Part shown: in pieces, positions 8,792 to 18,188 of the stretch
How positions within the stretch are numbered: the first letter of the stretch is position 1
How the letters are laid out: each line of letters opens with the position of its first letter
DNA from: Verrucomicrobiales bacterium
GTDB taxonomy: Bacteria; Verrucomicrobiota; Verrucomicrobiia; Verrucomicrobiales; DEV007
Reading direction: 5' to 3'
Length of the DNA stretch: 64,000 bases
Assembly: GCA_029233965.1 (NCBI GenBank)
Contig: JARGOP010000001.1
Coordinates: 80,498-144,497, forward strand
Position numbers and translations under genes: made by a program
Notes under the pieces: generated by a model
Databases searched by the model: none
What the model was told of the DNA's origin: nothing
What the model saw: the letters and a program-made list of their open reading frames with translations, nothing else

Positions 8792-10753
8792 TCAGGGAGA
8801 GGCCTCCGCTTCTTCAAACTGACGGCGGATCTCGGAAAAGTAGCGGATGACGTGCTCACGACGGGAAAGCGGGAGAGCCTGCCCGTCGAGGGCCTGCTCC
8901 TCGGCCGCAATGAAGTCCGCCATGATTTCCTGACGGGAGCGGTTTGCCTTTTCGGGACGTGCCTGCCCTTCGACGGCGCGAACGGCGGAGTCTCCGTCGT
9001 CATTGATTTGTGCAACGACTTCGGAATCTTTGGCGGCAGCAAGAGCGTCGCTTTCGCTGTCAATGAGTTCGGCGGTCCCGGTTCCGGCCTCGTTGCCTCC
9101 CTGTCCGGATTGGTTGCCCGATCCCCCGGACATGGCGACATCGCCGCTTTGACCCGAATTTTCCGGCTCCTGCCCCGGGACCGGTGCGCTGAGCATGCCA
9201 CCTTCCCCTTCGCCCGGCTGAGACTGTTCCGATTGCCCCATGCCCTGGCCCGAGCCCTGTCCCTCCTCCTGCGGTTGGCCCGGAACGGGTGCTTTCATGG
9301 CGAGTGATTCGCCGTTTTGGGGGGCTCTCTCGGAGTTTTCCCGTTGCTCGCCGGGAATGGGAGTGTTCGCCTGCCCCTCCCGGCCGCCTTCCCCGGCCTG
9401 GCCCGGTTCCTGATTTTGCTGCTGCTGACCGACGCCGCTCTGTGCCATTTGCGGGGCGAGCATCTTTTGGAGATCCTCGGGCATTGCCCCCTCATTGATC
9501 GACTGGAGTCCTTCCGGTGCTCCATCACCGGGGCGGGATTCGCTCGCGATCTTTTCCATTTGCTGAAGCTCACTACCGCTGATCTCGCTGCCGGCGTCGC
9601 GGAGAGAATTGGCGAGGTTTTCCAACTTCTCGCGGGCTTCCTCACGGGAGCCGAGGAATCGGAAGTGCTTTGCCAATTCCTCAAACTCCCGGGCTGCCGT
9701 GATCGGTTGCTGGTCGAGCATCTTGGTGGAAGCGTTTCCGACGCGCTCCCCGACAGGGCGCTCGAAATCCTCGTCGACGGCTGCCGCGATAATTTGATCG
9801 AGCGCATCGGTAAGACGATCAACCGTCTCGCGGGTGATCCCCGTGTTTTCGAGAACCCCCTGCAACTTCTCAGCTTCCACTGCTGCCGGTTCGGCGGCCT
9901 TGTCTTTGATCGAAAGGGAAAGGTCGGCGGTGTCGGGGTGAACCGCCATCTCGGCGAGCATCTCTTCGGATGCCCACGCATCGTCGCTCAATCCCATCTT
10001 TTCGGCGAGTCTTTCCGCGGCGCGTGCCCTCGCTTCAAGCGCGTCGAGCATTTCCCCGGCGGTGAGTTCTTCGGCATTTGCGAGAGTGTCAGCGACGTCC
10101 TCAACCTCAACACGAAGGCGTTCCAGTTCCTCCTTCTCCTCTTCACTGAGAGACTCCATCCCCTTCATCTGGTCGGCGGATTTTTTCAGCCCGGAGGCCT
10201 GTTCTTCCGCCGCCGTTCTCATTTCATCGGTGAGGACGAGATCTCCGGCCTCGGGCGCGACTCTTCCCAGCGGGGTCATGGCGAAGAGGATCGCAAGGAG
10301 AGGCAGGATCCAGACATAGCGGAGGCTCGGAACCGGGAGTGATGCCGGAAGGCTGCTTACCGCTTCGTTCACCCGTGCCACCGCCTTTTGAAGATGAAGC
10401 TCCTCTCCGGGGCTTTTTTGCTCCTGCCGTAAAAACTCCCATGCGGAGGAAAACTGATCTTTCCACCCTCCCCGGGTATCGAGCGTGAGCAGTGATTCCA
10501 TCACGCCGGGACGTCGCAGAAGCGCGATGGCTCCGCCAATCAGCAGCCAGGAGCCGAGGAAGGCCGCGACGACCAGGATTTCCCCGCTGCGCCATTCCTG
10601 AAAACGTCGCCCCAGCAGCACGACGAGCAGAGCAAGTCCGCCGATGATCCAATGACTACGGCGAAGCCACCGGGAGAAGGCGATCAAACCGAGGCGACGC
10701 CGCACTTGTTGCGCCGCCTGTTCGAAGAGAGTTGATGTGATTGGGGATTCCAA
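8792..10753 (-). CDS. Membrane-anchored coiled-coil protein, DUF4175-like
   Basis: A 653-residue protein. Hydrophobic segments lie near residues 33-48, 57-79 and 147-162, followed by a long acidic helical region with heptad character (residues about 175-400, e.g. SLSEEEKEELERLRVEVEDV). Next comes a low-complexity stretch rich in G, Q, E and P (about 430-570), with the unit PVPGQ/PIPGEQ recurring at least three times. The C-terminus ends in a conserved-looking helix (LSRREHVIRYFSEIRRQFEE). The first usable start is TTG at 10753. It precedes moxR in the operon; coiled-coil membrane proteins in this position are common in MoxR/VWA loci. No catalytic motif was seen. The DUF4175 resemblance is from memory and tentative. 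Confidence 0.65.
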   Translation of the reverse strand: MESPITSTLFEQAAQQVRRRLGLIAFSRWLRRSHWIIGGLALLVVLLGRRFQEWRSGEILVVAAFLGSWLLIGGAIALLRRPGVMESLLTLDTRGGWKDQFSSAWEFLRQEQKSPGEELHLQKAVARVNEAVSSLPASLPVPSLRYVWILPLLAILFAMTPLGRVAPEAGDLVLTDEMRTAAEEQASGLKKSADQMKGMESLSEEEKEELERLRVEVEDVADTLANAEELTAGEMLDALEARARAAERLAEKMGLSDDAWASEEMLAEMAVHPDTADLSLSIKDKAAEPAAVEAEKLQGVLENTGITRETVDRLTDALDQIIAAAVDEDFERPVGERVGNASTKMLDQQPITAAREFEELAKHFRFLGSREEAREKLENLANSLRDAGSEISGSELQQMEKIASESRPGDGAPEGLQSINEGAMPEDLQKMLAPQMAQSGVGQQQQNQEPGQAGEGGREGQANTPIPGEQRENSERAPQNGESLAMKAPVPGQPQEEGQGSGQGMGQSEQSQPGEGEGGMLSAPVPGQEPENSGQSGDVAMSGGSGNQSGQGGNEAGTGTAELIDSESDALAAAKDSEVVAQINDDGDSAVRAVEGQARPEKANRSRQEIMADFIAAEEQALDGQALPLSRREHVIRYFSEIRRQFEEAEASP

Positions 10754-10823
10754 GAGGATTAAATGATTCCTGAATACTGATCAATACGAGCCGCTCCGGA
10801 ACGGAGGCTCGACCGGACCGGGG

Positions 10824-12860
10824 TTAATTCAGTCCAGCCAAGATGCGCTCTATCCTTCGCGACACTTCAGGGTCTTCAGTTTCGCGAAGTTGGCGGCGGA
10901 GAACAGAATTCGCAAGATACCCGAAAGCGCCGAGTTCCCTTGTCGCATTCTCACGAACATCCCACTCGGGAGCTCCGAGCTGATTGATCAGTTCTGAAAT
11001 TTGCTGCAATGCCTCCGGAGTCAACTCCGGTGACGGAGTTTCCACCCGGACGATATCCCGGAGAGGAATGGTCCAATTCTGATCCCGAACCTTGAATGAA
11101 AGCAGGTCGAGATCGATCAGGCCGATGATGATTCCCCCGTCCCACCGTTCGATCTGGAAGGACGGAGTCGGTTCAGGAAGACCGCCGGCGAGAACGCTCA
11201 CATCGCTGATTCGTTCGATGCGTCGAATTCTTGAGCTGGCAAGATCAAGTCGCACCCCTTCGCTGACGACGGGAAGGGAGCTGTCTCCGATGTCCCCCAC
11301 CAGTGTCTGAGAGCCGGAGAGATGAAGCAGGGTTCGGATCCCGACCTCTGAATTCCAGTGCCCGCCGGATTGATCGTTCGGCGTGAGAATACAGCGCAGT
11401 TCCCGGGGTTCCACCTTGATATCTCCCAATGTCAACGAATCGAGCGGGATTTCATCGCCAGTGAGATAGACGAGACAGCGCGTTCCGTCTTTCAGTTCGA
11501 CGAGGTGTCCATTCAACTTGGACGCAGCGGGTTGAATCCGGATGATTTCATTCAGCGGAATGGGAAGTCGGCCCCACGGAGTGATACCCTGAACGGCCAT
11601 AGCGTCGGAGGCCGCCACGTTGATCCGATCGCCCCGATGGGTTTCCACGAGAATGATAGAGCTGTTAGCGGTCGAAGGTGACTCCGTCGACTTTGCCATG
11701 ACAAGTCTGTCGAGGGATTCGGTGCTCAACTCCAACGTATCCCCCGCGATCTGTGTGAACTGAAAATCCGCAATTTCCACTTCAGCGGAGAACACCTGGC
11801 CGTCTTTCAGAAAGAGTCTCGTGGAATTCAATGGGTTCCCCCGCTTGCCTTCGATTCCGGCGAGCGCATTGAACGGAATCACTCCTCTTCCGTAGGGCGT
11901 CACGAACTCCGCACTCCCGCCCGAGGCTTCCCCCACAAGGCGGGTCTTTTCACCGAGAGCGAGTATGTCACGGTTTTCCACTTCGATCCCGAGCGACGAG
12001 AGACCAAAAGACTCCCGGTCCGGGAGGACGGATTCACTTTCCCTCGAACCGAGGTTCGCGAGGTGAGGCAGCCAGTCGTCGGGAAGTTGCGACTCTGTTT
12101 CCTCAAATGAAAGCGGGCGGAAAAGCTTGATCAAGGTGGGCCGGTCGAAGTTCTGCGGAATGATGACCTGGGAAACCTGGTGAACGACGATATGCGTTTC
12201 CCCGGGGGCGAGCGTTAACGGATACTGAAAGCCGAGGCCGTATCGATTCTGCGCTGAAATGGTCGGTTTGATCGCGCTATCGGCTCCTGCGAGCGTGAAG
12301 AGAAACGCCCGGGTCGATTGGGCGACACCGGGAAGAACCACAATCCCGCTCTCCCCCTGCTCGAGCAGAACCGGCTCTGTCCGGCCCCGATTTGTGAGGA
12401 ATGTCTGGTAGTTCCCGGAGAAGTTGGTGTTCAGTGAGAGGGTCACGGTGAGAGGGTCCGTGGAGCCGTTGTAGAGCATCTCGGCATACCGGAGGATTCC
12501 CTCCTCCTCAAGAAGGCGGATGCGACGTTGAACCTGAAGACCCGGATAATTCGAGAAAGGTCTCCCCGGGATCACAAATTCCCTGCCGTCCGGAGTCATC
12601 ATCGGCTGATAGCCGGCAAAGGATTCCCCATCGAGACTCAGCGCGAGCCCACTGTTGACCATCGTACTCCCGATGCGACCGATCGTGCCGTTCGGTTCGA
12701 CATTCCAAGAAGTGCCTTTCCGGTCCGTGCGGATGCCCAGGGCCGCAGGGACAAGACGCGTATTCACTTCCTCCTGTGCCGACGCACTCCCCGTCGGGGG
12801 CATTGCCAGAGTAAACGCAGCCACGAATCCCGGGAGAAGACGATGAAGTTGTAGGTTCAT
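10824..12860 (-). CDS. Secreted protein of unknown function, paralogue of next gene
   Basis: The start is placed at the ATG at 12860, 8 bp after the stop of the gene at 12869-14770, giving a signal peptide (LLPGFVAAFTLAMPPTGSASAQ). A longer frame to 12935 would overlap that gene. About 678 residues. The N-terminal half resembles the neighbouring protein in layout: NGTIGRIGSTMVNSGLALSLDG here against NGAVTSGETQYLQSGLNWIVNG there. The middle holds short SH3/Sm-like strand units (for example LKDGTRCLVYLTGDEIPLDSL). The C-terminal 60 residues form a HEAT-like helical unit (LGAPEWDVRENATRELGAFG) typical of secreted Planctomycetes/Verrucomicrobia proteins. Function unknown; the position upstream of moxR suggests an envelope role. 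Confidence 0.65.
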   Translation of the reverse strand: MNLQLHRLLPGFVAAFTLAMPPTGSASAQEEVNTRLVPAALGIRTDRKGTSWNVEPNGTIGRIGSTMVNSGLALSLDGESFAGYQPMMTPDGREFVIPGRPFSNYPGLQVQRRIRLLEEEGILRYAEMLYNGSTDPLTVTLSLNTNFSGNYQTFLTNRGRTEPVLLEQGESGIVVLPGVAQSTRAFLFTLAGADSAIKPTISAQNRYGLGFQYPLTLAPGETHIVVHQVSQVIIPQNFDRPTLIKLFRPLSFEETESQLPDDWLPHLANLGSRESESVLPDRESFGLSSLGIEVENRDILALGEKTRLVGEASGGSAEFVTPYGRGVIPFNALAGIEGKRGNPLNSTRLFLKDGQVFSAEVEIADFQFTQIAGDTLELSTESLDRLVMAKSTESPSTANSSIILVETHRGDRINVAASDAMAVQGITPWGRLPIPLNEIIRIQPAASKLNGHLVELKDGTRCLVYLTGDEIPLDSLTLGDIKVEPRELRCILTPNDQSGGHWNSEVGIRTLLHLSGSQTLVGDIGDSSLPVVSEGVRLDLASSRIRRIERISDVSVLAGGLPEPTPSFQIERWDGGIIIGLIDLDLLSFKVRDQNWTIPLRDIVRVETPSPELTPEALQQISELINQLGAPEWDVRENATRELGAFGYLANSVLRRQLRETEDPEVSRRIERILAGLN

Positions 12861-12868
12861 GAAAGGAT

Positions 12869-14770
12869 TCACGGAACTGGCAATTGGAAAGCGATGAGGG
12901 ACTCGACGGGAACCTGAATGGTTCTCCCCTGCCAAACGAGAGCGATGAACGGATCGCTCAAAACGCCGCGAAGAATCTCGCCATTGAGTAACTCGATGGT
13001 GAGTTCCTCCGGCGTCGACGGAATTGAGGAAAGGTCTCTCTGAATCGATTGAACGGAGTCGGAGTTGACTTGGATTTCCGCCCCTGAATCCTCAAGTCGC
13101 ATCGTCCCGTCAGCGAGAGTAGCGCAGAGAAAAGCGTTCCCCCGGAAAAGAAAGCCTCCGGATTCATTTCCGGGCACTTCGTCGAGGCTGAGCCATTCGT
13201 TCGCGCTGCTCGAAATCATCATTGCCGTTGCCCCTGCCTTCCAGATGCGATCAATGAGGTGGGCCGGAATCCTCAAAGAATCGCCTCCCGGTCGCGGCAG
13301 GTCAAGGGTGAGGTCATCGAGAAATCCGGAGAAGAGGGAACCCTTTTCGGTGAGAAAGCGGTGGGTCGGGAACGGCCTCGAAACGTGCGCGACCTCAAGG
13401 AGAGCGGAGACGGCGGGCTCAAATTGCCCCCACGGAGTGAGAAGCGGGAGGGTCAGCTCCGAGGTCGAAGCGAGCGCGAAAACGCTCTGATCCATGAGCT
13501 GGGCCATGCCGGTGGCACCGTCAGGAGCCGTGCCGTCCAGGGATGAGGTGCGCATCATGAGCAGGTTCGCGGCCGCCGGATCGATCGGTTGCGCTTCACT
13601 GGAGCCACTGGCGGTGATGGTGAGTGAACCTGAGAGAACCTCCCCGACCCGGACCTCCCCGTTTCTCAGAAAAAAGACAGGCTTGCGACCGACCCCGCCT
13701 CCGCCGCGAATTGCTGCGAGGTCGGAGAGGGGGAGCGAAATTTCGCCGACGTGATTCGCGAGGATCTTGAAAGGTTCGGGCGATTCGATTGTCCCGGAGA
13801 CCCGGTTCGATGAACTCACCCAGTGAATGTCCTCATTCCGGCGTACGATTCCCAAAGAATCCAGAATCTGATTGAGAGGGAGAAGCGTCCCAAGTCCTCC
13901 CGGTGCAGCTGCCTCGCGCGGGAAAGCCGAGGCCGGAATGTTGACGATGCCCACCTTCTCCTGAGATGAGACACCGGGAGCGACGAGCTCATTCTTTGCA
14001 TACCACGCCGAAAACGCCTCTGAAGTCGCGTCCATTCCGGGAAGGGATCGTTGCCCGATCCAGTGGAGCAGCGACTGGGATCCCCCGGGAGGAATCACCA
14101 GCTGGTAGGTCAGGGAGAGTTCACGCCGATTGTTGGATGCGGAAAGGCGCGGACGAAGTGCCTCCCCTTCGCCCCCCACGACCAGGAAGGTGTCATGCCT
14201 TCCCTCCGCGGCGCTGAAATGGACGACGAGACCGAAGTCACGATCATCGAGATTCAGGACTGGTTCCTTCGAAAGCAGTTCCCCATCGACTCCATGCAGG
14301 CTCTGCCAGGCGAACGGGTAGGTTGTGCGCAGGACCACTTCGAGGGAGACGGCTGCCCCTCCCGTATTCAGAATCGTGTCGAGAGACCTGACGCCCCCGC
14401 GCTCGCGGTCGATCCAAAGGTCGCGTTTCAGGGTGAGGGATTCGCGCGATTCCTCCAGCGTGACCCCTGCGTTGTCGGGGAACTCATCCGGTGATCGTAC
14501 ACGGGCGGAAGTAGGCACGAAGGCCATCCCGTTGACGATCCAGTTCAGGCCTGACTGCAGATACTGCGTCTCGCCTGAGGTAACCGCTCCGTTCCCGGCG
14601 GCCTGCCAGAAAAACCCGTTGGCATCCTGCGTTTGGAAAAAGCGGGCGGGAATCTCCGAAACGCTTTCACCTGCAGTCTCCTGAGCCGAAAGAACACAAG
14701 CAAATCCCAGGCAAATGGCGCCCCATAACCCCGGGGAAAGGGTGGAAGAAGAGCAAACGGGGGGCACCAT
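12869..14770 (-). CDS. Secreted protein of unknown function, head of MoxR operon
   Basis: A 633-residue exported protein starting at the ATG at 14770, with a signal-like stretch (LWGAICLGFACVLSAQE). It is the first gene of the minus-strand operon that runs to the window edge. Shared features with the next gene include a stretch just before the mid-protein boundary (IPPGGSQSLLHWIGQRS against LAPGETHIVVHQVSQVI), an alternation of short beta units built on L-x-x-G-x-x-x-x-G, and similar length. It lacks the C-terminal HEAT-like unit of its paralogue. I recognise no family for it. The divergent spacer to the gene at 14934 is 163 bp and would hold the operon promoter, but no convincing -35/-10 pair was found. 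Confidence 0.62.
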   Translation of the reverse strand: MVPPVCSSSTLSPGLWGAICLGFACVLSAQETAGESVSEIPARFFQTQDANGFFWQAAGNGAVTSGETQYLQSGLNWIVNGMAFVPTSARVRSPDEFPDNAGVTLEESRESLTLKRDLWIDRERGGVRSLDTILNTGGAAVSLEVVLRTTYPFAWQSLHGVDGELLSKEPVLNLDDRDFGLVVHFSAAEGRHDTFLVVGGEGEALRPRLSASNNRRELSLTYQLVIPPGGSQSLLHWIGQRSLPGMDATSEAFSAWYAKNELVAPGVSSQEKVGIVNIPASAFPREAAAPGGLGTLLPLNQILDSLGIVRRNEDIHWVSSSNRVSGTIESPEPFKILANHVGEISLPLSDLAAIRGGGGVGRKPVFFLRNGEVRVGEVLSGSLTITASGSSEAQPIDPAAANLLMMRTSSLDGTAPDGATGMAQLMDQSVFALASTSELTLPLLTPWGQFEPAVSALLEVAHVSRPFPTHRFLTEKGSLFSGFLDDLTLDLPRPGGDSLRIPAHLIDRIWKAGATAMMISSSANEWLSLDEVPGNESGGFLFRGNAFLCATLADGTMRLEDSGAEIQVNSDSVQSIQRDLSSIPSTPEELTIELLNGEILRGVLSDPFIALVWQGRTIQVPVESLIAFQLPVP

Positions 14771-14933
14771 CGGTAAAGGTAACGAATATCAACGGCTTGA
14801 AAACCCAATTTTCATGACTTTAGACCGTTTCGATGGCGGTGATACGTTGCTTTGATTTCGTTTTAGGCGTTGAAAGGAGGACGGAATCATCGGAATGGTT
14901 CCCCCACCCTTTTGACCCTGCCCCTTTTTCCTT

Positions 14934-15272
14934 TTGAGCGACTCCCCCAAGAAGATCCTGTATTGCCGCTGCGCCTTTGCTCAAGTCGTCGCTGAAGGCG
15001 TAAAAAACGAGGTTCTGGAGCGGCTTTGCGACTCAGGCGTCAGCTTCGAAACGGTCTCTGATCTCTGTGAAATGTCGGCTCGAAAAGATCCCCGGCTTGA
15101 AAAGATGATCGCTGGCGAGGCTCCCGTTCAAATCGCGGCCTGCTATCCCCGCGCTGTGAAGTGGCTCTTTCACCAGGCCGGGGTTCCTTTTCCCGACGAA
15201 GAGAAAGTCGAGGTCCTGAATATGCGGGAAGAAACCGCTGAAGAAATTTCCAACAAGCTTCTCAACAAATGA
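14934..15272 (+). CDS. Small cysteine-rich protein, partner of ferredoxin
   Basis: A 112-residue soluble protein with cysteines at [24 protein letters not shown] and AACYPRA, a pattern that could bind a metal or an Fe-S cluster. The only start upstream of the conserved-looking region is TTG at 14934; an in-frame stop lies 21 bp before it and no Shine-Dalgarno sequence is seen. Its stop overlaps the ATG of the ferredoxin gene by 4 bp, so the two are almost certainly co-translated. I do not recognise the family; the CxC and spaced cysteines recall heterodisulfide-reductase or hydrogenase accessory subunits, but that is only a resemblance. Confidence 0.65.
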   Translation: MSDSPKKILYCRCAFAQVVAEGVKNEVLERLCDSGVSFETVSDLCEMSARKDPRLEKMIAGEAPVQIAACYPRAVKWLFHQAGVPFPDEEKVEVLNMREETAEEISNKLLNK

Positions 15273-16141
15273 AAAACGAGATTCACCCCATTCAGGTCAT
15301 TCTTTTCGAGGGTAACGGTGCCTCGGCGTGGGAATCTGCGGATCGCCTCTCCGTGACAAGCCGCCTTCTCGATCAGGGATTCTCCGTGATGCGCGTCACC
15401 GAAGAGGCTCAAGCCTCCGTTTTCACGGATGTGTCCAGTGATGCTCAGGTCATCGTTCTCGGTCAATTTGAGGGCGGGACACCGGAGATCTCCGATGCCG
15501 CAGGCGAGCTGAAAATTGAGACCCGTGACACGAGCGGACTGGATGCCGGGTCCATCGTCAGTCTTGTCGACGAAGTGAGGTCGGAATGGAGTGCCGATCT
15601 TAACCAGCCCGGACAGACCGGCGCATGGAAGCCCTGGTTTCCGGTGATCGACTACGACCGCTGCACGAACTGCATGCAGTGTCTCAGTTTCTGTCTCTTC
15701 GATGTCTATGGTGTCGATGAAGACAAGCAGATTCAGGTTCAGAACAACGACAACTGCAAGACGAACTGCCCCGCCTGCTCCCGCGTCTGCCCCGAGGTCG
15801 CGATCATGTTTCCGAAATACAAGAGCGGCCCCATCAATGGTGAGCCGGTGAAACAGGCTGATATTGAGCGCGAGAGCATGAAGGTCGATATCACGGCTCT
15901 CCTCGGAGGCGATATTTACTCCAGCCTCCGGACCCGCAGTGAGAAGGCAAAGTCACGCTTCTCGAAAGAGCGCAGTCCTGACAAAGCCCTCGATGAAAGA
16001 AAGCGCTGTCTCACGAAGCTTCAGCAGTCCGGGATCATCCCGGCGGAAGTGCTCGCCGATCTGGATTTGGCATCACTTCCGTCTCCGGAAGAGATTCAGC
16101 GGAAGGCGGCTGAGATCGCAAAGATGCAGGCGGAGTCGTAG
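15269..16141 (+). CDS. Two-[4Fe-4S] ferredoxin-like protein
   Basis: A 290-residue protein. Two cysteine clusters near residues 133-180 read [11 protein letters not shown] (CxxCxxCxxxC) and [13 protein letters not shown] (CxxxCxxCxxxCP), the bacterial 2[4Fe-4S] ferredoxin layout with a slightly unusual second motif. The N-terminal 125 residues form an alpha/beta region without cysteines, and the last 100 residues are charged and helical, so this is larger than a simple ferredoxin. No membrane segment. It overlaps the cysteine-rich gene upstream by 4 bp, suggesting a two-subunit electron-transfer module. The redox partner is not encoded nearby. Confidence 0.75.
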   Translation: MKNEIHPIQVILFEGNGASAWESADRLSVTSRLLDQGFSVMRVTEEAQASVFTDVSSDAQVIVLGQFEGGTPEISDAAGELKIETRDTSGLDAGSIVSLVDEVRSEWSADLNQPGQTGAWKPWFPVIDYDRCTNCMQCLSFCLFDVYGVDEDKQIQVQNNDNCKTNCPACSRVCPEVAIMFPKYKSGPINGEPVKQADIERESMKVDITALLGGDIYSSLRTRSEKAKSRFSKERSPDKALDERKRCLTKLQQSGIIPAEVLADLDLASLPSPEEIQRKAAEIAKMQAES

Positions 16142-16146
16142 GACTC

Positions 16147-16230
16147 AAGGAGCGGCGGTGTCCCATCGCCTGCGATTCGGGCAATTCGTGTTGCCTTCGT
16201 GGGCCGGGCGATAGAAAATCGCCCCTCCTT
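16147..16230. repeat. Palindromic intergenic element with imperfect terminal inverted repeats
   Basis: An 84-bp element fills most of the gap between the ferredoxin and phnA-like genes, which converge here. It starts AAGGAGCGGCG and ends CGCCCCTCCTT, an 11-bp inverted repeat with one mismatch. Internal short palindromes (for example GGGCGAT..ATCGCCC) would let it fold. It may act as a bidirectional terminator. The motif GCGGYGTC is shared with the element at 20252-20375. Confidence 0.55.
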
Positions 16231-16242
16231 GTTCTCCCGTGT

Positions 16243-16644
16243 TCAGCTGCATTCTGCGGCAAGCGCTTCGACTTCCTCGTCGGCAAAAACCGTCTCGAGC
16301 GTCTCTCTCGCCCAGGCCTGTGAATCTTCCTGACGTTTCAACAGCCTAAGCGCCAGTGCCTGCACGGCGGGAACTTCGCTCCACACCGTTTGCGCGAGGC
16401 AGCGCCAGTGATCTCCTGCCCTGAATTTCTTTGGTTCACGAACCGCCGTCGCGCAGGCTTCGCAAAGCATGACGCACCGCTCGACTTCAGGACCGCGTGG
16501 CTCCGGCGGGACTTCGACGACCAGGAGCTTCTCCCCGGCCACTTCACAAAGCTCGCACTTAGACTTGGCCCGTCGCGCCAGCTCTTTCCCGAAAGAATTG
16601 AGGTGAGCGACCCGTGCCTGATGTTCCTCCCTGCCCTTGGCCAT
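16243..16644 (-). CDS. PhnA/YjdM-like zinc-ribbon protein
   Basis: A 133-residue protein. The N-terminal half carries CELCEV and, about 35 residues on, CVMLCEACA, a zinc-ribbon-like arrangement as in the PhnA family. The W-rich region after it (GDHWRCLAQTVWSEVPAVQ) matches the family's C-terminal part (typically W.CL..S.WSE.PAVQV). PhnA was named from its position in the E. coli phosphonate locus but is not required for phosphonate breakdown; no phn genes are found here. It lies 5 bp downstream of the sulfatase stop, so it is probably co-transcribed with it. Confidence 0.75.
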   Translation of the reverse strand: MAKGREEHQARVAHLNSFGKELARRAKSKCELCEVAGEKLLVVEVPPEPRGPEVERCVMLCEACATAVREPKKFRAGDHWRCLAQTVWSEVPAVQALALRLLKRQEDSQAWARETLETVFADEEVEALAAECS

Positions 16645-16649
16645 AAAAA

Positions 16650-18122
16650 TCAGCGGGTGACTTCAGGAATCGGCGCACCTTCGGGAATGTCCTCCCCTTC
16701 CCAGTTCACCTTCCCGTTTTCATAGATCAGAATCCGGGAAGCACTGTTGGGCGCGGGAGGAAGATCTCCCGTCGGCATCCACTTCTTATGCTCAGCGATG
16801 ACATCCGCATATTTCGGATCCCCTGCGAGATTGGTCCATTCGTTAGGATCATTGACCATGTCGTAAAGCTCCTCGGAACCGTCCGCATAAATGATAAAGC
16901 GCCAGTTTTCCGAACGAATCCCGTGATTGCCCGCATTGTGCGTTGTGATCGCAGGTCGGTCGCGCTTCGTCGCCGCGTCCTTGAGCTGGGGCATGAGCGA
17001 GATCCCTTCAACGCCCTCTTTTGCAGGAAGTCCGGCGAGATCGAGCAGGGTCGGATAAATATCGAGCAACTCAGCCGGCTGCTTGCAGATCTGGCCGTCG
17101 ACGACTCCGGGACCGGCGAAGATCAGGGGGACGCGGGTGCCGTCATCCCAGAGGGTGTTTTTTCCGGTGATCTCCTTTTCACCAATGTGCCAACCATGGT
17201 CGGACCAGAGAACGATAATCGTGTTTTCGCGCAGGCCGTTGCGGTCGACCGCCTCCATGACCCGACGAACCTGGTCATCGACAAAGGTGGTGCAGGCAAG
17301 GTAGGAGCGGGTCAGATTCATCCACTCGTTGGTATCCTCGAGAAACTCAAGGCGGGGCTCGGGGAGCTTCCAGTGCAAATACCAGGAAAAACGGGGCGTG
17401 TCCTTGCGGTCGTCCCGCTGAATGATCGGCAACGCGGTCGTCTCGATCGGATGCAGGTCGAACCACTTCTGTGTCGCAAAGCACGGGACATGAGGGAGGA
17501 AGAACCCGCAGGAAAGAAAGAAGGGCTCGTCCTTCGGCATGTTGTCGAGTTTCTCTTCGGTCCAGGAGGCAATCTTGTAGTCGCTTTTGTCCTCATCCTT
17601 GTGAGGGAACAGCCCCCAATCGACGAGCTTCATGTCAGACGGCGTCTTGACCAGCTTTTCTTTCGGGAAAGGCGCGCCTCCCGCCGGAGGTCCGATTTCA
17701 TCCCACTCTTCCCCGGGCTTTCGTCCGTAGCCGCCGTGATAAATCTTCCCGGCGGTGTAGGTCCGGTAGCCATGACGGCTGAGATACTTCTGGAGCGGCT
17801 CTATTTCCGCCAACTCCGGAACATCGCGAAACCAGGGCTTCAGTCCGTAAATTCCGGTCGAGCCGGGGCGCTTCGAAAGCATCAGGCTCGTCCGCGAGGG
17901 ATTGCACAAAGGGGACTGACAATGGGCATTCGTAAAAGCCGTCCCCGAGGCAGCGAGCGCATCGATGTGCGGGGTAATCGCATTGGGATGTCCTCCCATG
18001 TAGCCGATCCAGTCATTCTGATCGTCGATCGCGATCATGAGAATGTTGGGCTTATCGGCGGCCGTCGTCACGGAGGCGCAGAGCCCGAGAAGGGAAAAGA
18101 AAAGGGTCTTGAAACTGGACAT
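16650..18122 (-). CDS. Secreted type I sulfatase (iduronate-2-sulfatase-like)
   Basis: Start set at the ATG at 18122, which gives a signal peptide (LFFSLLGLCASVTTAADKPN) and about 490 residues; the frame runs open to 18869, but that extension opposes the DUF1028 gene and has no signal peptide. The catalytic motif is HCQSPLCNPSRTSLM, fitting C-x-P-S-R, the formylglycine-generating signature. Metal-binding residues appear at IAIDDQND near the N-terminus and LWSDHGWHIGEK further on. This is the S1 sulfatase fold, closest in feel to iduronate-2-sulfatase/choline-sulfatase relatives that desulfate polysaccharides in PVC bacteria. It needs a formylglycine-generating or anaerobic maturase, not present here. 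The substrate cannot be told from sequence. Confidence 0.9.
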   Translation of the reverse strand: MSSFKTLFFSLLGLCASVTTAADKPNILMIAIDDQNDWIGYMGGHPNAITPHIDALAASGTAFTNAHCQSPLCNPSRTSLMLSKRPGSTGIYGLKPWFRDVPELAEIEPLQKYLSRHGYRTYTAGKIYHGGYGRKPGEEWDEIGPPAGGAPFPKEKLVKTPSDMKLVDWGLFPHKDEDKSDYKIASWTEEKLDNMPKDEPFFLSCGFFLPHVPCFATQKWFDLHPIETTALPIIQRDDRKDTPRFSWYLHWKLPEPRLEFLEDTNEWMNLTRSYLACTTFVDDQVRRVMEAVDRNGLRENTIIVLWSDHGWHIGEKEITGKNTLWDDGTRVPLIFAGPGVVDGQICKQPAELLDIYPTLLDLAGLPAKEGVEGISLMPQLKDAATKRDRPAITTHNAGNHGIRSENWRFIIYADGSEELYDMVNDPNEWTNLAGDPKYADVIAEHKKWMPTGDLPPAPNSASRILIYENGKVNWEGEDIPEGAPIPEVTR

Positions 18123-18188
18123 AACAGGGATGGGTGTTTGATCTAACCCTATTGACTCGAACGAATCCATCAAGAACCGTATTGCGTC

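Noticed and set aside
16243..16644. Phosphonate metabolism from the PhnA-like gene
   Set aside because: No other phn genes are present and PhnA is known not to be part of the C-P lyase pathway.
16788..18146. A 452-codon plus-strand frame opposite the sulfatase, and similar long antisense frames at 4973-6220, 32076-33272, 50211-51329 and 41774-42448
   Set aside because: They mirror well-supported genes, have no recognisable motif or signal peptide, and long antisense frames are expected with this GC-rich codon use.
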